Below are positions 14,024 to 28,277 of a stretch of 64,000 nt of DNA, one piece after another. A model generated the notes under the pieces. It made no database searches and had not been told where the DNA came from. It saw only the letters and a list, made by a program, of their open reading frames with translations. Origin of the DNA: Varroa destructor (lineage: Eukaryota > Arthropoda > Arachnida > Mesostigmata > Varroidae); the NCBI RefSeq assembly GCF_002443255.2, contig NW_019211458.1:27060485-27124484 (forward strand), in the 5' to 3' direction. Numbering within the stretch: position 1 is the stretch's first letter; every line of letters begins with the position of its first letter. Position numbers and translations under genes: made by a program.

Positions 14024-15510
14024 CTACAGTTTCATTGTATCACAAGCGTCACTAAGGGGTCATATTTGAACTTCGTTTTAGCGGGAAACATCAGAAAAAT
14101 TTATGTCAATAAGTAGCTCATAAACGAGAACGTCAATAACGGGGCAGCTGTTGGTGGCAGACATGTTTTAGTCTATTTTGATTACAGAAAAACATTGAGA
14201 AATCCTATAAATGCAACAATAAATCATCAGTTTAATACAAGAATGCATTCTATGCAATAAAGGACAATCATGTATATAGTGATAATGGACCGAATACGTT
14301 TCTCGATCTACCCTGCATACTCCTGCTCTTTACCGGACTGTTGACGAACAGCTAGGTCGTATCACGCTTGAATGTATATAGTGGTTTTGAATGGTTTACC
14401 AGAGCTCACATGTTTCTTATCACGCGCTTTCTCTCGGTACAGATTTCGTGAACTACTAGCTAAAGCTGTAGATGCATTTTCCGCATGTCGCTTATATCTC
14501 CACGCTGTCAATGCTTGACGGGCCCTTTTCTCGATATCTTGCGGCCTATTCATTTGCTCGTACGTTACGGATTACGATGCCCCGGGCAACGTCTATACCC
14601 CTTAGCAGAAAACAACCCAGGACGCCGCGGTGACGTCCTGTCTAAGCTAACAAAATACAGACCTTCTGTAAATGCGATCCTCTGACGCTTACTAATCGAC
14701 CTCTCAGTTCTGAAAATGACTTTTTAGATGAGTAGTGAACGCTCTAGACCATCCCTCCGTATAAGAAGCGCGCGATTGGTCTGACTCGAGTAATTATTGA
14801 CCCGGACAAAGTTCAACTTTCAGCTTGCAGCCTGCCTGGCTGGCTGGCTGCCTTCCTTGTAGACGCCGAGTATGAAATAGTTAATGCTGTTTTCTGAATT
14901 TGCTTTCCGTAGGATAGCAGAACCAGTTCATCTATTTATTATATAGAGCTACGTATAAGCTTTGATAGACTACAACTAATACGTTTCAGTCTTTTTCACG
15001 AAGTTACGTTAGCACGAAAGCTAATTAGCAAATTGCGCACACAATTTATACCGAAAAGATGCGGCTAGGAGTAAAGCAGCCTATTGTTTAGCCACTACTC
15101 TATGCGAATGGAAAATAAGTCAGTTTTTGTTTCGTAAATATGTATCGATGGCATAATTTCGATTACCAATGTTAAAAGGCGACTGACGTAGGGAATTGTC
15201 GAATTTGGTACAGGACGTACAGGGTAGCGAGCGATAGACAGACGGTCCTGCATTCAACAGCGGAGCTTGAATCTCCTGTTGAATTGAACATGCAGGAATC
15301 TTGAAACCTAGATGTATGCGTTTAAGTTCAGGATATTGGTAAACTTATCCACGAATCGTTTTCTAGCGAAGCGGCACAGTTGGGCACTCTTATAGGTACA
15401 GTGAAACGGTGGAATGCATTTGCTTTTATAGAACAACGAAAAGTGCATTACTTTTCCAAGGCCGGGAAACTCCAATGCTCTACCAATCCAGAACATATGG
15501 TAGCTCATAT

Positions 15511-18500
15511 ATGGGACTAATACGTCTGCTCATCCTGCTGGGTCTTATTGGAGTCAGTGTTATCACAAAAGAAGGTTAGTTGTGGGTCCTATAAGGCGAT
15601 ATGTTTGGGAGTACTTTTCACCTTTGTTCACATCGATAGGTCTAACGCGTCACGTGCTTTCAGTTAACTGGACAATGTCAATTGACTTTTACAATAGCTA
15701 TAACAGTGCGTTATTTGTTGACTATATTTTCCTGTTACTTTTTCTTCGTTCACAACCGATGATGGCCAGTGAAAAGGCTCGTCAAGCACTGACAGGAAGG
15801 CCTAACGCATGCAATTGCCGATGTAGACATCGGAAGAGTGGAGATTAAATGACTAGACAATAATAACATGTAGGTGACGTATGTGCAGTCCGTATAACAG
15901 GCACACCCGACACCTGTTAGAGTTCCAATGATTTCATATCCAATTAAACTTATAGAATATCGTATTCCTTCCGTGTTCTTGTTCATATTTCTCTAATATT
16001 CACCTGTCTAAAATGGCGTTTATATGAACTTGCTTCCAGGTCCAAGGTTTAAACCATTTTTGGCTGATCAAGTATCTCTGTTCCTCGATAGCAACCTACG
16101 CGACTTCAATGTACTTATTGATATGCCAAGTCTAGAACCGTTTGCATCAGTCGATTATATCCTCGTATATTGCGAAGAAAAAACCAACCCCATTTTCACC
16201 GGACCACGGTTTTGTGTATCTGAGATCCTGACCAGAAAAGAACCGCATCAGGTAAAAAGCTTGTCCTGCACGCAGTTTTGTTGGTATCAGTAATACACCG
16301 TAGCGCAGAATCAGCCGATATCATTGTTTCCGTAACTTATTCTCGCAATAATGTCGATGTCCATACAATTCGTACTAGGGGATTATACAGAAGAACGATG
16401 CTAATAACTTTGACGGCCGAACGCCAAAAGTTCTCTCATTATGCTTGTATCTTGCACTAACTATAATATACAAATATCATATATAATATATAAATTGGTG
16501 GCTAAGTGGTTCATGTATATATATATATTTGCGCAAGAGATATGGCGATTGATCAAAAGGATTACCCTCAAAATACATCATTGTTACATGCGACCCACTT
16601 TTCATCACTCTCGTAATCAACTGCAAATGCCAATACGGTTACAAAAATTTGTGTGACATCCAAAAAAAAAAAAAGCTATAACGGTGAATACCTTACTATT
16701 CATTATTTGAAAATCATTAGTTTAAACCTCATTAACGGAATATACCTCATAACAGTTATTGTTTTTTCTCGGGAGTATGATCGTGAGTAAATATCTATAT
16801 TGAACGAAATTTCAATTAGTCTAGACGAACGATACATTACTCTCAATTATAATTGGAAAATATTTTGCGCGAACCCAGAGAAGCTAGATTTCAGAATGCT
16901 TTGTTAGCAGCTTAGACTCTGAATTTTACAGTTTAGTTACAGTTTAGACTCTGAAACCGCAGGGTTTTTCTGCCGACCCACACGGGTATGTCATCCATTA
17001 CGTCGAGCTGCACTCTGACCCAACGGCATCCGTTCTTGTGGATGCTCGAAACACAGCTTAATCTTAACCTGGCTAAACGGCCCCATCGTGATGAGTTTCG
17101 TCGTATCTTGAAGAATCTAGCTTGAGAAAAAGAAAACTGTGCTTAGAAATATTACGATGCTTCTGTACGGTGGGACAAACGTTTGGTAAATTGAACAATT
17201 GCCTTCTACATCGTCTATGTATATAAGGCTAGTCGCCACGCGTCTACAAGCCGTCTACTGTCAAAATATCCCGTTTATGCTTTTACGTATGTGTCACTGA
17301 TATTCCATCTATTTGTTTACGTCTTTCCAATGCAGTACATCAAGCTGAACCCGTCAGAGATTATATACAACATTGCTTTGTTTGCCCGATACCGAGTAGG
17401 TGACAAGGCAGTCACGACGAAACCAATTAATACTGGTAGCGTCAACCTTACTCCATGCGACGACAGTTGTTGGGATCTCGGTGAGTATAATTCTATTTCA
17501 ATCTTCATTTGGACGGCGTTACGTCATAGCAGATGGAAATTCTGACGCTGTATCACGAGCATACAAAAAAATATTACACCCTAATAAATGGAATATGTTC
17601 GAAAAAGTATACGATTGATGATGTTAAACTAAACATTCCGTATTTAAAATCAGCTCACTCAAACAACATTCGAAGATCGAAGATCAAGAAGGTCGAGGAT
17701 GAAACACTTCACCTCTTTAACTCACTGATGTTGGTCCTTGCAAAACATCTGGCCAAACAGGTTTTTTTGCTAACCTCGAACCGTTGCTTAGACCACATCA
17801 AGTAGTATGCCTAATCTGATCCTTTTTACCTGCAGAATCTTCTCAATCCCCTAACAGCGTTACCTTAGCTTTCCACTGGATTATTAATGAGTGAAGAGAA
17901 AGTTTGACTCATCTTACATTCACTTGTTCATTCAGTCATCATGCACTTATGGGGGTTAATACAATGTTATGCTTGCTGTCCCCTACCTGTACCCCATCGC
18001 AAAATAGCCATTTTCAATAAGGAAAAAAGAATCGGACATGCCCCGTATTATCTCGAAATGTGGACTAGAAGACAACAACATGGACGTCTATACGGTACTT
18101 CCGAATATAGAACTTGCGAAACATTTATGGTAAATACTTTTATTTTAAACCGCTGCGCTTCTTAGGCGAGATGGATTAGTCGTTCAAACATTGAAACAGG
18201 CACACCGTGTCATATCCGTGAGCTCGACCGACTCTACCCTCATTGGCAGACATTGTGTTTCCAATAACGAAACCCCGTAGTGGCGTTTGCCTGTCGAAAC
18301 GCTCTCGCACGCTACATGTGACCAGCATTTCTTGTAGCTCTTTCGCTCAGTTACGTAGTTTTTATTCGGTTTTTTCTTTTTTCGTTTCAGTCAGTTCGTT
18401 GTTTGGGTTGGTTGTTAAAGCACTGACATAGCTAGGGTTTTGTCCATACAAGTGACGTCTAAGGAAAACGAGGCTAACAATTTCTAGAGTCTATAAAAAT

Positions 18501-19633
18501 TTAGGTTTCATAATCTATCATACCTCCACCCTTTCTCTAATGCAGATTACGACTTGGAGTTCACGCGGTCAATACAGCAAGCAAGCTGGGAACAGAAGTT
18601 TAATGAAATTATGTTCCTGTTCTTCTTACCTGATATACGTGACTTCTGCCCTCACTTCCCCTTGGACCCTTACGCTTTAGACTTAAACTATATAGATACA
18701 GGTACTTACAGGAACTACATCACATTTCGGGGCTTACGAACACAGTATTTTGAACTAGTGACCAACGACCGCGTAGAGAGCAAGATTTTCGGAAGTATAA
18801 GATGCAGCGCACAGACAGAGGAATACAAATACTATGCTGTTCCAAACGGTAAGTTCACGTACGGTGCGATCTGGCCTGATGTACTTTTGAAAGCCTGCCA
18901 GTAATCCGATATATGTATATATATATATATATATATTAAAGCCAAGAGCGTTACGTCTCTGCCTTAAGATTGCAAGCCAGAAAAGGAAGTTAAATTTATT
19001 TATCAGGCAATTCTTTGCAGAGGTTCATGGGGCCGTTTGAACGGAGAGAGGCGATGAGTATGGCTGAATGATACTTTGTATTTGTTACTGCGTCCCTATT
19101 GCCTTCATTGCCGCCTGTAGTCTCGGAATAATTAGATATATGAAAATTTTGTAGGTGCTAAAACTTTTCAAAGCCACAGGTCTCATGTGCCGCCCATGAG
19201 TGAATTCTTGTGAATGACTGACTGTATTTTGTAGATCTTTCTGGGGTATTCAGGTGATCATCGCCATAATCGTACCTTCTCTTAAACGGTGAGACGCTGC
19301 TGTGCCGTGCAGTAGTCAACACGGTCGTATCATGTTTAGCTATTAGCCAAACGGATTAATGCTTACGGATTGTCCAAAATCAAAACGACATGATTCCTTG
19401 TTTTACGAAATTTGACAAAACTTAAACAAACAATCATTAAAGTGAGAAGTGGCGCTTTATCATTCGGACTACCAGATAGAAGATACCGTTTCACTTTGCC
19501 CGATAGAAAAAGCATGATCATTACACTGCAAATTACGCTGATGATAAAGCAAACGCTCTTGAAAGTCCCTTTAGGAGCAAACTACTTGTCTCAAGTAATT
19601 TGCCCCCAGACTAACGACACAACGCCCCCTTGA
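15511..19633 (+). CDS. uncharacterised secreted protein, five exons
   Basis: Proposed exons are 15511-15574, 16040-16251, 17336-17480, 18546-18848 and 19443-19633, giving about 304 residues. Exon 1 encodes a classic signal peptide, MGLIRLLILLGLIGVSVI, and ends at donor GTTAGT. Exon 2 follows a ttccag acceptor, exons 3 and 4 follow good tgcag acceptors, and exon 4 ends at a strong GTAAGT. Junction phases are 1, 0, 1, 1 and the frame stays open throughout. The last exon is the least certain; without its splice the frame stops at 18904. Exon 2 contains VDYILVYCEEKTNP and exon 3 LNPSEIIYNIALFARYRV. This alternation of hydrophobic strands suggests a beta-sandwich such as fibronectin type III, which is inference. 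Cysteines in exons 2-5 fit an extracellular protein. There is no transmembrane segment after the signal peptide. I do not recognise the family. The unspliced open frame at 17533-17805 is treated as intronic. Confidence 0.65.
18916..18936. repeat. (TA)n microsatellite
   Basis: A run of about 21 alternating bases in the intron following exon 4 of the secreted-protein gene. Confidence 0.85.
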
Positions 19634-22600
19634 TTGTTCGCTTTAAGTACCAGATTTCAATGACAAAGCAGGATTGAGATGTGTTTATTTTGCGTGAAGA
19701 CATCGCGTCAGTTTGTTTTTATGACGTACGAATCACGGAAGGAGACAGTTCGTTTGGTACGACCTATCGTTGGTCATATTAGCGATTCCAGAATCTGTGC
19801 ATTGTAGAAACGAAAAAAAAAAAAGCCGAGCTCAGCGTGATGGGGGCAGATTTCACGCAGATGTTACACGCTGCGACAATTCGGAATCAAACCAATTTCG
19901 CGAGAATAACACATTGTGCCATATTTTGAAATGGTCCATGCTGATGTACATTACTACGTAATACACTATGATTACGATGACTCCAAAACTGTAGTGTGAG
20001 TGTAATAAGTAACGACTGGCCGAAATGCCAAGCAACGCCCCAAAACGTCCGGTTTTCCTTGTCGGCATCAGTCATAGTGGCCTGCTGCCGCAGCCCTAAA
20101 TGAGCCTGAGATGGCTAGAATGGACCACGCCCAAATAATGATGTATTACTAAATAAAAGGTTAATAGCAATTAGAACAATTCGGAGCGAATAGGGAAAAC
20201 ATATCTGAAAGACTAACCGGCTTTTACTACGTCGTTTCTGGCAAGTGTATTTCTATTCATAATGTAATGACTGTTCCCTATAGTATCAATATAGCGTTTC
20301 TTATCTCGGTATCTGTCTTATCTCGGTCCCCCCGCAACCCTTCCCCAGTAAGTAAAGGAAGACAACGACGACTAGTTCTTGAAGAGCTCTAGAATGGTAC
20401 ATTTGAATTATATTTACTTGGAATTATCGCTCTAGTAATTGTATGCCATTAAGATGTCCTCAGATTAGAACACTTTGCAGGACTTCTAAGATCAGGGAAG
20501 TTTAGATATCACTTGGTGATCCTTAACGAAAAAATTTTCTAAAAAATGCTTGTTCGTTTTTAGTTTCGTTGGGATCGGATCAAAAACTGGCGACGCTGGA
20601 AATGGTACGATGTCACTAGCCTTACATAGATGCATATATCCGCTAGTTAAAAACTTTACAGAATTATTTATAAAATCCTTGTCATTTCCTATCGTCCGCA
20701 TCTAACAGATGTTTATCAATTACAGATTGATCGTCCTTGGAATTATCCAGTTGTTCGCCTCGGTTCGATTCGATAGTGAATTAATTAATAGGTAAACTAT
20801 TCACACACATCGCTCATTTTGGCCCGCTATCAGAAGTAGAGTGTAAAAGCTGTAAGGGAACATGTGATGGGGCAGCCGTTAACTAAGGCCACATAGAACT
20901 AAGGTCAAGATGACCGTTAGGCCTATACTCTAGAAATGCGATGCTCAGGCTTTAATTAGATGACAATAAAGCAATAGCAGAAGTAAACAACTACAACTAC
21001 AACTATTTTTGTGTGTATTGCTGCAGAGCCAATCTGAAACAGTGCCCAGTGTTTTTCTCGCGGTCTTCATAAACACCGAAGGCTCGCAGTTGTTAGCATA
21101 ATACAATATGCACTTTATGGCGTAGTGGTACTTTTGGGTGTACCAAAAGCTATGTTCACAGAAAAGAACAACAGATGAAACCATTAAGATATTCACTATA
21201 CACGATTTAGAAACTAACCTAAAATCAAAGCATCCCAGCTTTATGCTTCTGCGCTGAGGATAGTTTCGTGAGATAGTCGTATGAGGTCTGATATTGGGTA
21301 TCTAGTAGCAACAAGTTTGATGTTTCGATTGACACCTTCTCGACGAGTACCTTCGTTCTATATGCTTCTGCATTACTAATGTAAAGGAACCTGTTGGATT
21401 GTTTTTCCACGTTTCTTTTAGGAATTCGTCCCTTCTGATAGATGCTCATTATCAGTTTGTATTGAATGTGTTGTATTGTATGTGTTTAAATGTTTGTGCG
21501 TCTATTTTGGGCCTTCCGTTTACGTGCTGTAGCTATAAGACCCAAACTACTTTCTTCGTGCAATAGGTACGTATCGCGCTTTTGACATTCACTAAATGAT
21601 TATGTTAGTTGCTATCTCTTTTCAGAGGTTTTGCTTGATTAGTGGCTTGATCTGGCTGACTCAATTCATCTTTGGAAATGCTTCTTCAATGGAAACTGAG
21701 GAGCATATTTTTCACCGTAAACCGCTTTTTTTCGAAAATCGGCCTCGAATTATGAAGAAAAAATGGCGCTAATCAGCGCTTTAAGCTTTGATATTGTTGG
21801 CATAGAACTGGCCCCCTCGAGACTTGTAAGAGTACAACTACGCCAAAATTCAGCTGCTGGAAACCCATCATTTTGTGGTAAAATCACAAATATTAATCAA
21901 GTAGAGTTCACTCCATTCTTCCTCCGAAGGTCCTTTTCTATATTATTTAAGGCTATTCCAATATCAAAAAGGTTTAGGTTAGCCACTGATTTTTGGTCTT
22001 TATATACCGATCTCCAGAAATAATATAGAAATCAGTTTTTTTTTCTTCTATAAATCATTAGATTGATGATCCTTCGTGTCATCAAAGATAGCGAAATTTT
22101 TAGACGGAAATCATGTTCTAGGGAGTTTGTCCGACGAATTGCTATGTAGTGGTTTTTTAGACGATCTTTCCCCCTACGTTTCGTTAGTCATTAATCGTCA
22201 TCATTCCTTCAACTTCCTGCCTATTTGTAATAATATTATAAAATAATAACGCCTTTAAGGTGTTTTAAAGACTACAAATCTTTTCAGTTTCAATAATACC
22301 AGTATGTGATCAGCACCTCGACGAAGCGACGATCAGTGATGACTCTAGATAAACGAAATGAGTACCCTCTTAAAGAAGTGCTATGCTCAAATCTGCCAAA
22401 CTAACACGTCTGAACAGCGGTGTGTATAACTCGAGCAAACAGCGATAGCGTATAGAGTATACGTTTTACAGTTATTGATTCATTGGATGCTGTACAAAAG
22501 AATGTTCAAGTAACCCATATGCAGAAGTTGAAACGTATTGTACTAAATTGAGTTGAAAAAAAGTACTTGTTAGATCTTAGAAAGAAAAAAGTTTTTTCTA

Positions 22601-25600
22601 CTGACCTTTTATTTACGATCATCAATTATCGCCGCATCGTCGAAGTACTGATATATTGGGGAAAAAGAAAAACACAGTAGTTAGAATAGTAAATGATAGG
22701 CTTGCAATGGAAACAATCTGTATCTTCCTCGTCACCTATTTGCAGACTGTCTTCTGAGGGACGAGATTAGCAAACTGAATAAATAAACACTACAGTTTAA
22801 TTACGAGAATACCTATGAAACGTTTGTGTTTCGAGGAAACTTGCTAAAATCAGCACGTAACCAAGTTTAACGACTCTGACAAAAAATCAAGTCAACACAA
22901 AGCCTCAAGCTGACGTTAGAAGTTTGTCAAACACATTCTCTGGTAGTATGAAAAAACTATTTTCTCATTATGTAAGAGCTTAGGTAAACTGTGTAGTTGA
23001 TAACATCATTGTCCTTCACCAATACGGTTAACCAATAGTACAAATACCGCTTCCCGAGATTTAACGAAATTCGGTAGAACAAGGCAAAGTCCACTGGATA
23101 GTCCCAGATGAAAATAAATTTGATCAAAGCAAGTAGAAACTATGCCTCCATAAATAGCTCACGGGGAAAAAATAAATGGATACACAATAAGAACACTTTG
23201 CTACAATTTAACAAAATGGCCATTTTACTGTGGTATCGAATCAAAGGCCCCATTTGTATTCCGTATATAAGAGAAACCTTCTGGGATAGGAAGTGGCGTA
23301 TAGATGCATGGTCGTGAACAAGTTTTGCTTAACCGATGCGTACAATTATGCTCAATGTATTAAATCCGAATAGCGAGGATATGCTGTCGGACCTACGCAA
23401 GGTCGCCAGAGATACGATGAAATCGGATAACAGTTCGTCTAGATCTAGATCGGGTCATCGCAATTACTTTAAACTGCCCAGTAGCAAATTAGAAGTTGAG
23501 TTACCTTGATAACTTCTCTATAAATAATGTATTACACTCTGCACAGCATCTAATGGTCGGAGTCGGCCGAAGCTCGATGGCTTAGTTCAGCGAAGCAGGA
23601 TTAGTCATAAACCTCATCGAAAAGTTCCTTAAAAACCTCAGGATGCCCGTTAAGAACTCTGTTCTTTGCATTAGTTAGAAGGATTCCGCAACGACTTCGA
23701 TCAATGGTCATCTGAAAAGTTCGACTTCATTGAAATTATGTTTCGCAAGACAAGAGTCCCATGTAATCTGGTAAAACAGTATATTTGTAGTCTTTAGAAT
23801 AACGAAAATACGTTTATTAGGTCTTCCACGGAAGCTCCGACCAATCCAACAGACTATAAAGGAATTAACAAGGAGAGGTTTTATGAATATAATCCTTAAA
23901 ATATTAAATACAAAGTAAAAAATATTAAAATAGACGTTAGAAGAACACGTGTAGCACGTATAGAGCGGAATTTCCCAACTGAGAAACATTATCGAAACGA
24001 CCGAAGGAAGGAAAATCGCAGAAATCTTGTTATGATTTCGACAAGTACACATCGGTCATCAATGTGTGCATAACAGGAATATATTCTGCGTAAGAAGAAA
24101 CGGTTGTAACAAAATGAATGGTCTCTGTGTCTTTGGGCAGACTTGCTAACCCCCGCACATGTTTATCTTGCTAAACACTCGCAGTTGGTTAGAGCGGCTT
24201 TTTTTAAAATGGGCTTCAAACATAACATTTCCCCGTAAGAAAAAATCTATCGCCGTTACGTCTCGGGAAGAGGCGAGATATTTTGTGAAGCCTTTAGTCT
24301 CTCTCAGGGATTCCTATTAATAAATGCTACTACACCACGATAATAGTGGGTAGAAGCTCTATTCTGTTGGAAGAAAAATTTACCTCGTTCACCAAAGTGC
24401 GTTGTGAAACAGATTCTTGCAGAAAATTCGAGTAATTGACATCAGTCATTGTTTCATTTCCTAGTAAACTTTACGTGATGTTCTTGCGTGACGCGTGGGT
24501 TTACAGTTGCAGTTAATTGTGCCATTTGATCTGAATGAATCCGCATTCACTTTGAACATTTTTCAAGTACCGTTCGTAAAATTATTTTTCTCGGCTTGTG
24601 TCACCCTCATTAATAGCATATATCATTACTGGGGTATAATTTTTCCATTTACAACGTTTTTAAAAAAATCAGTATTCCTTGATATCAAACTAAAAATTTA
24701 TTGTTTTTTAGAAACAAACAAATTACAAACAGATTTTTGGATGCTTCGTTAGTACTCTTTATTGATAAGTAAAACTTCCTTTATCTTCCGGAACGTTGCC
24801 TATAAATGCCCATCACAGTTCTACCCACTTCGCACTTGCTTTTAGCGGGTAAATTGGAAAACACGTAAGTGGATCTGCCCGAAACTTTGCGCCATATTTT
24901 TCTTCTACTTTTAAATTTTTTTAGGAGTTTTGATACGCTCATAATTCTCGATCAACTACACTTTAAAAAAGAACTAATAATCAAAAAGCTACTAACAGTG
25001 TGTGATTTTTTTAAACACGTGACAACAGGCTGGTACCGATATAAATGCCTGCGATTAAATATCCTATTGATAAGCGCTACATATATATATATACATGTGT
25101 TTGCCATCATCACCAAGGTTGTCAGTGCTACCTTAGAGGGCTGCTGTTTCCATCTACCTATCAGCCATAAAGTTACATTCCTGAGAGCGGGATACCATTA
25201 TAGAGATAACTGTCATGCTTAGGGCTCTTTACGTATCACAGAAATAAGCAGACTCAGATGCTTGCATGACTGATCTCTACCAGGTTTATCTATGAAGGAT
25301 GCTGATCCTGCAAATTGTAACATCAGGTACTTCCTATTTTCAGCCGGCAAATAAAGTCTCTTTGGAACTAATGACATGAGCAGATCCAGGGATGGAGTAT
25401 CTATTAATAAGGAAAGATATTTTCTACGTCACATTTGACTGTTTATTATTGATGATAATATCTATAGAAACAAGCCGGCATGTAAGCACCCATAGAAAGA
25501 ATCATCAAACAAAACTTCTATATGACCCCCATGGGAAATATGCCATATGACGTACGATGCAGGCATCTAGGAAGTAAATTCTAAATAGAAAATACCTACG

Positions 25601-25948
25601 CGTCCTTATATATTTATATTTTTTTTAACAAACGTAGAAATGCATAGTTTAATAGGAAGTGCTTAAAACTAAGATATATCTACACAGAATGAACGCAAAT
25701 CTATTAGAATCAGCGGGACGTAGGTCGAGGTCTGATTTATTTCGTATTTGCTATTTCTGTGTGCATGCTTTTTTGTACATTGAAAAATATTTTTGAACTA
25801 AATTGAGCTATTTTTGAAAAGCTAAAATTCTAAAAAACTTAAAATCATGTTGGACACCTTGTTAGGCCTATCTCGACAAATTACTGTCACTAAGTATTAT
25901 CGAGCTCTTCATTCTTTGAAGCGTATATGTCAGATTTCACCTATTATA

Positions 25949-25992
<44 letters not shown>

Positions 25993-27401
25993 ATGAAAGG
26001 AAAATAAGCATGACCATGTGACCGGAAATTGAAACTTACTTTATGTAGCGTAACTGAATTATAGTATGTGGATGATTAGAAAACGAATAGTAGTAATAAG
26101 GATAATGGTAATTTTCATTTCTTTTATTTATTGTGCAACTGTTGTTTCACTAATACAAACACTAATCCGTACTTTATTTGCTAATAATACAATGGTATCC
26201 ATATGACAATTTGCAGCATGTTTCGCAGTAAGGCTGCATTCATCTTAATCTAAAGTCTCCCTTAGAGGATGTTATATTAAGACGAGTATATTTCGATTCG
26301 TACTAACCTTAAGATATCTTCTTAAAAGTAAACTTGCGATCAAATTATAAAGTTACTGTACCGTACTTCCAGTTAATTGCCCTTGTTCCAAACACAAAGC
26401 AACCTAAGGACCAAATCGAATGCAGTCGTTTTGCGTAAATAGGATGTCCTAATAAATTTGGCTTAAATTTGAACCATCTGCGGCTCCGTAAGTAACGAAA
26501 CCTTTGAAGAGCCTTGAATCGATTTATTGCCGCGACCTAAGAATACGCTCACGTTTCCACCGCTTCTGGAAAACCCTGTGCTAATGTAGTTGTGACTTAC
26601 GCACAAGTATCTCACTGTGAAGACACTTCCTTCCTCTAAGAAGGACATTTGCGCATATGGCTGGACTCGTTCAGACTATTTATGCAAAACCGGCTCGTGA
26701 TACTACACCTCTTAACTCTGCTGTTACCCAGACATAGCCTGGGGAACAAGAGCATTCCCGGTGATGACTTATATTGCATTTGTACGTGCCCTTTCTGATA
26801 ACGAGTATCCATATGCCCACTAACCGTTACCATTATCGAGGGAGGTCAAAGGATCTTGCAACGCACGCATAGGATGTCTTCTTTGATGCAGCAATATAAA
26901 GGCATAGGCCACTACTGAAGAACTGAAAATAGTCGCTGATCAAATCGATCGATAACAATATTAAACGTCCTATATATTTCGATTCCTATATATTGTAAGC
27001 CGTTGGGATTTTAGAAAAAAATTTTTTCCACATTAGTTATTCATTTGCGATATGTACATATACCTTAAACGGTTCTAAGAAAAAGAGTTGAAGGCCACTG
27101 TGGAAACATTTCTTACCGTATCATGTCACCATAAACAGGCAAAGATGGTTCAATGTTCACCAGGCAGCGAACAATTCAGCTATTGTATCTCGACTGTTTA
27201 ACGTACAAAACTCATTATTAAGGGCAACAGCTCAAACGGTCTGTTTGTTACATCAGCAAGTTCGAGGCCGCCGAATACGACAGTCTCATACCTGCTTGGC
27301 AAATAGCAGACTTACAGACCCATATTCCATAACGACTGCCTATCGTCAAGCGTACCCTTACATGGTTTGAAACGGCGTGACAATGCCTCCGACTCTATCG
27401 C
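19634..27401. other. gene-poor AT-rich DNA
   Basis: No gene is recognised in nearly 8 kb. The longest frames (23708-24052 minus, 114 codons; 24869-25222 plus, 117 codons) are rich in Phe, Ile and Tyr as expected from AT-rich noncoding DNA, and have no supporting splice sites or motifs. A plus-strand frame at 21763-22023 is somewhat more protein-like but unsupported. A long TA repeat is at 25951-25989. Confidence 0.5.
25951..25989. repeat. (TA)n microsatellite, longest in the window
   Basis: Thirty-nine bases of uninterrupted alternating T and A. Confidence 0.95.
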
Positions 27402-27701
27402 ATGATATTCTTGTCTTACACACTGTCGGACATACGTTATATATATAAACACAAGCGGCATGGGCACTACGCGCAGCTCGGCCGGCGCCTGTACAATGGC
27501 AGGAAATTTTGTAGCTTCAATGATTTCTACGAACCAGCTCGATCGCGTCGACGTGAACATTACGAAGATGAAGCTGCACGGACGGCGCAACTGCTACCTT
27601 CTAACATCAGCGAAAATATGGGAGTTACTGTGAAAGAGCTGTGGCCCTCGGGTGACGGACCCAGAGTGGTGAAACCAGGCCGTTTTGGTCACTGGCCTTG
27701 A
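27402..27701 (+). CDS. candidate terminal exon of unknown gene
   Basis: A plus-strand frame whose second half is GC-richer than its surroundings and rich in charged residues (for example RSRRREHYEDEAARTAQLL), stopping at 27699-27701. An AATAAA at 28047-28052, followed by an A run, could be its poly(A) signal. Possible acceptors (gcgcag, ggcag) lie near 27480-27506. On the opposite strand a 145-codon frame (27594-28031) overlaps it, so strand is undecided. No family is recognised. Confidence 0.22.
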   Translation: MIFLSYTLSDIRYIYKHKRHGHYAQLGRRLYNGRKFCSFNDFYEPARSRRREHYEDEAARTAQLLPSNISENMGVTVKELWPSGDGPRVVKPGRFGHWP

Positions 27702-28271
27702 CCTGCAGGACTCTGTCAATCGCTGAAAGTTGTCGGCGTGTTCGGTAGATTCGCTCGGTCCAGCAGCACTGTCTAGTTTGGACACGGAACTTACTGGTAA
27801 TGGCCATACTGGTCTCGTGCAACCCAAGCGTTTTCTGTCTAATCCAGTATATTTAGAGAATATACAATCATTGGAACAATTACGCAGCCTGTGAATAAGG
27901 TTTAGCAAAGATACAGCTTTGGGCAGCGTGAATAAATTAACGCATATATCCTTCTTCAGTGTGTCAATACAGGTCCATGAACAATCATATTTGATCGAGT
28001 GTCTATTTGCTTTGAACGACGCAGTCATCACAGATGATTTTATATCAATAAAAAAAAAACACTGAACAAGAACTAGATTTTATCATACTAGACATTTTAT
28101 TTGCAGCAAATTCATAAGTTTCAACGAAAGCCTAGATTTGATTGGCAATGCACGCATTAATTAGCACAATCTACCTTAAACATGACGCAACTTCATACGC
28201 GATTTGTACATTGTATTACCTTTTTTAAAGTTATTTCTTTCTTTGTTTTACGTTTACATAACTTTTTTTTT

Positions 28272-28277
28272 TTTAAT
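28272..28277 (-). terminator. candidate poly(A) signal of the sHSP gene
   Basis: On the minus strand this reads ATTAAA followed by a run of A. It lies about 550 bases downstream of the sHSP stop codon. Another candidate, AATAAA on the minus strand, is near 28096. The DNA between here and the stop codon (28278-28830) would be 3' UTR; short frames there are on the antisense strand or overlap the last exon. Confidence 0.35.

Larger units (their letters stand above)
11760..15510. other. no confident gene
   Basis: AT-rich DNA with short opposing open frames. It contains a tRNA-like SINE remnant at 12597-12668, a broken minus-strand exon-like block at 13874-14023, a (ctgg)n run near 14836, and an imperfect hairpin around 15247-15298. 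Confidence 0.4.

Noticed and set aside
27594..28031. 145-codon minus-strand open frame near the sHSP gene
   Set aside because: No family recognised, overlaps a plus-strand candidate with a poly(A) signal, and lies beyond the probable sHSP 3' end.
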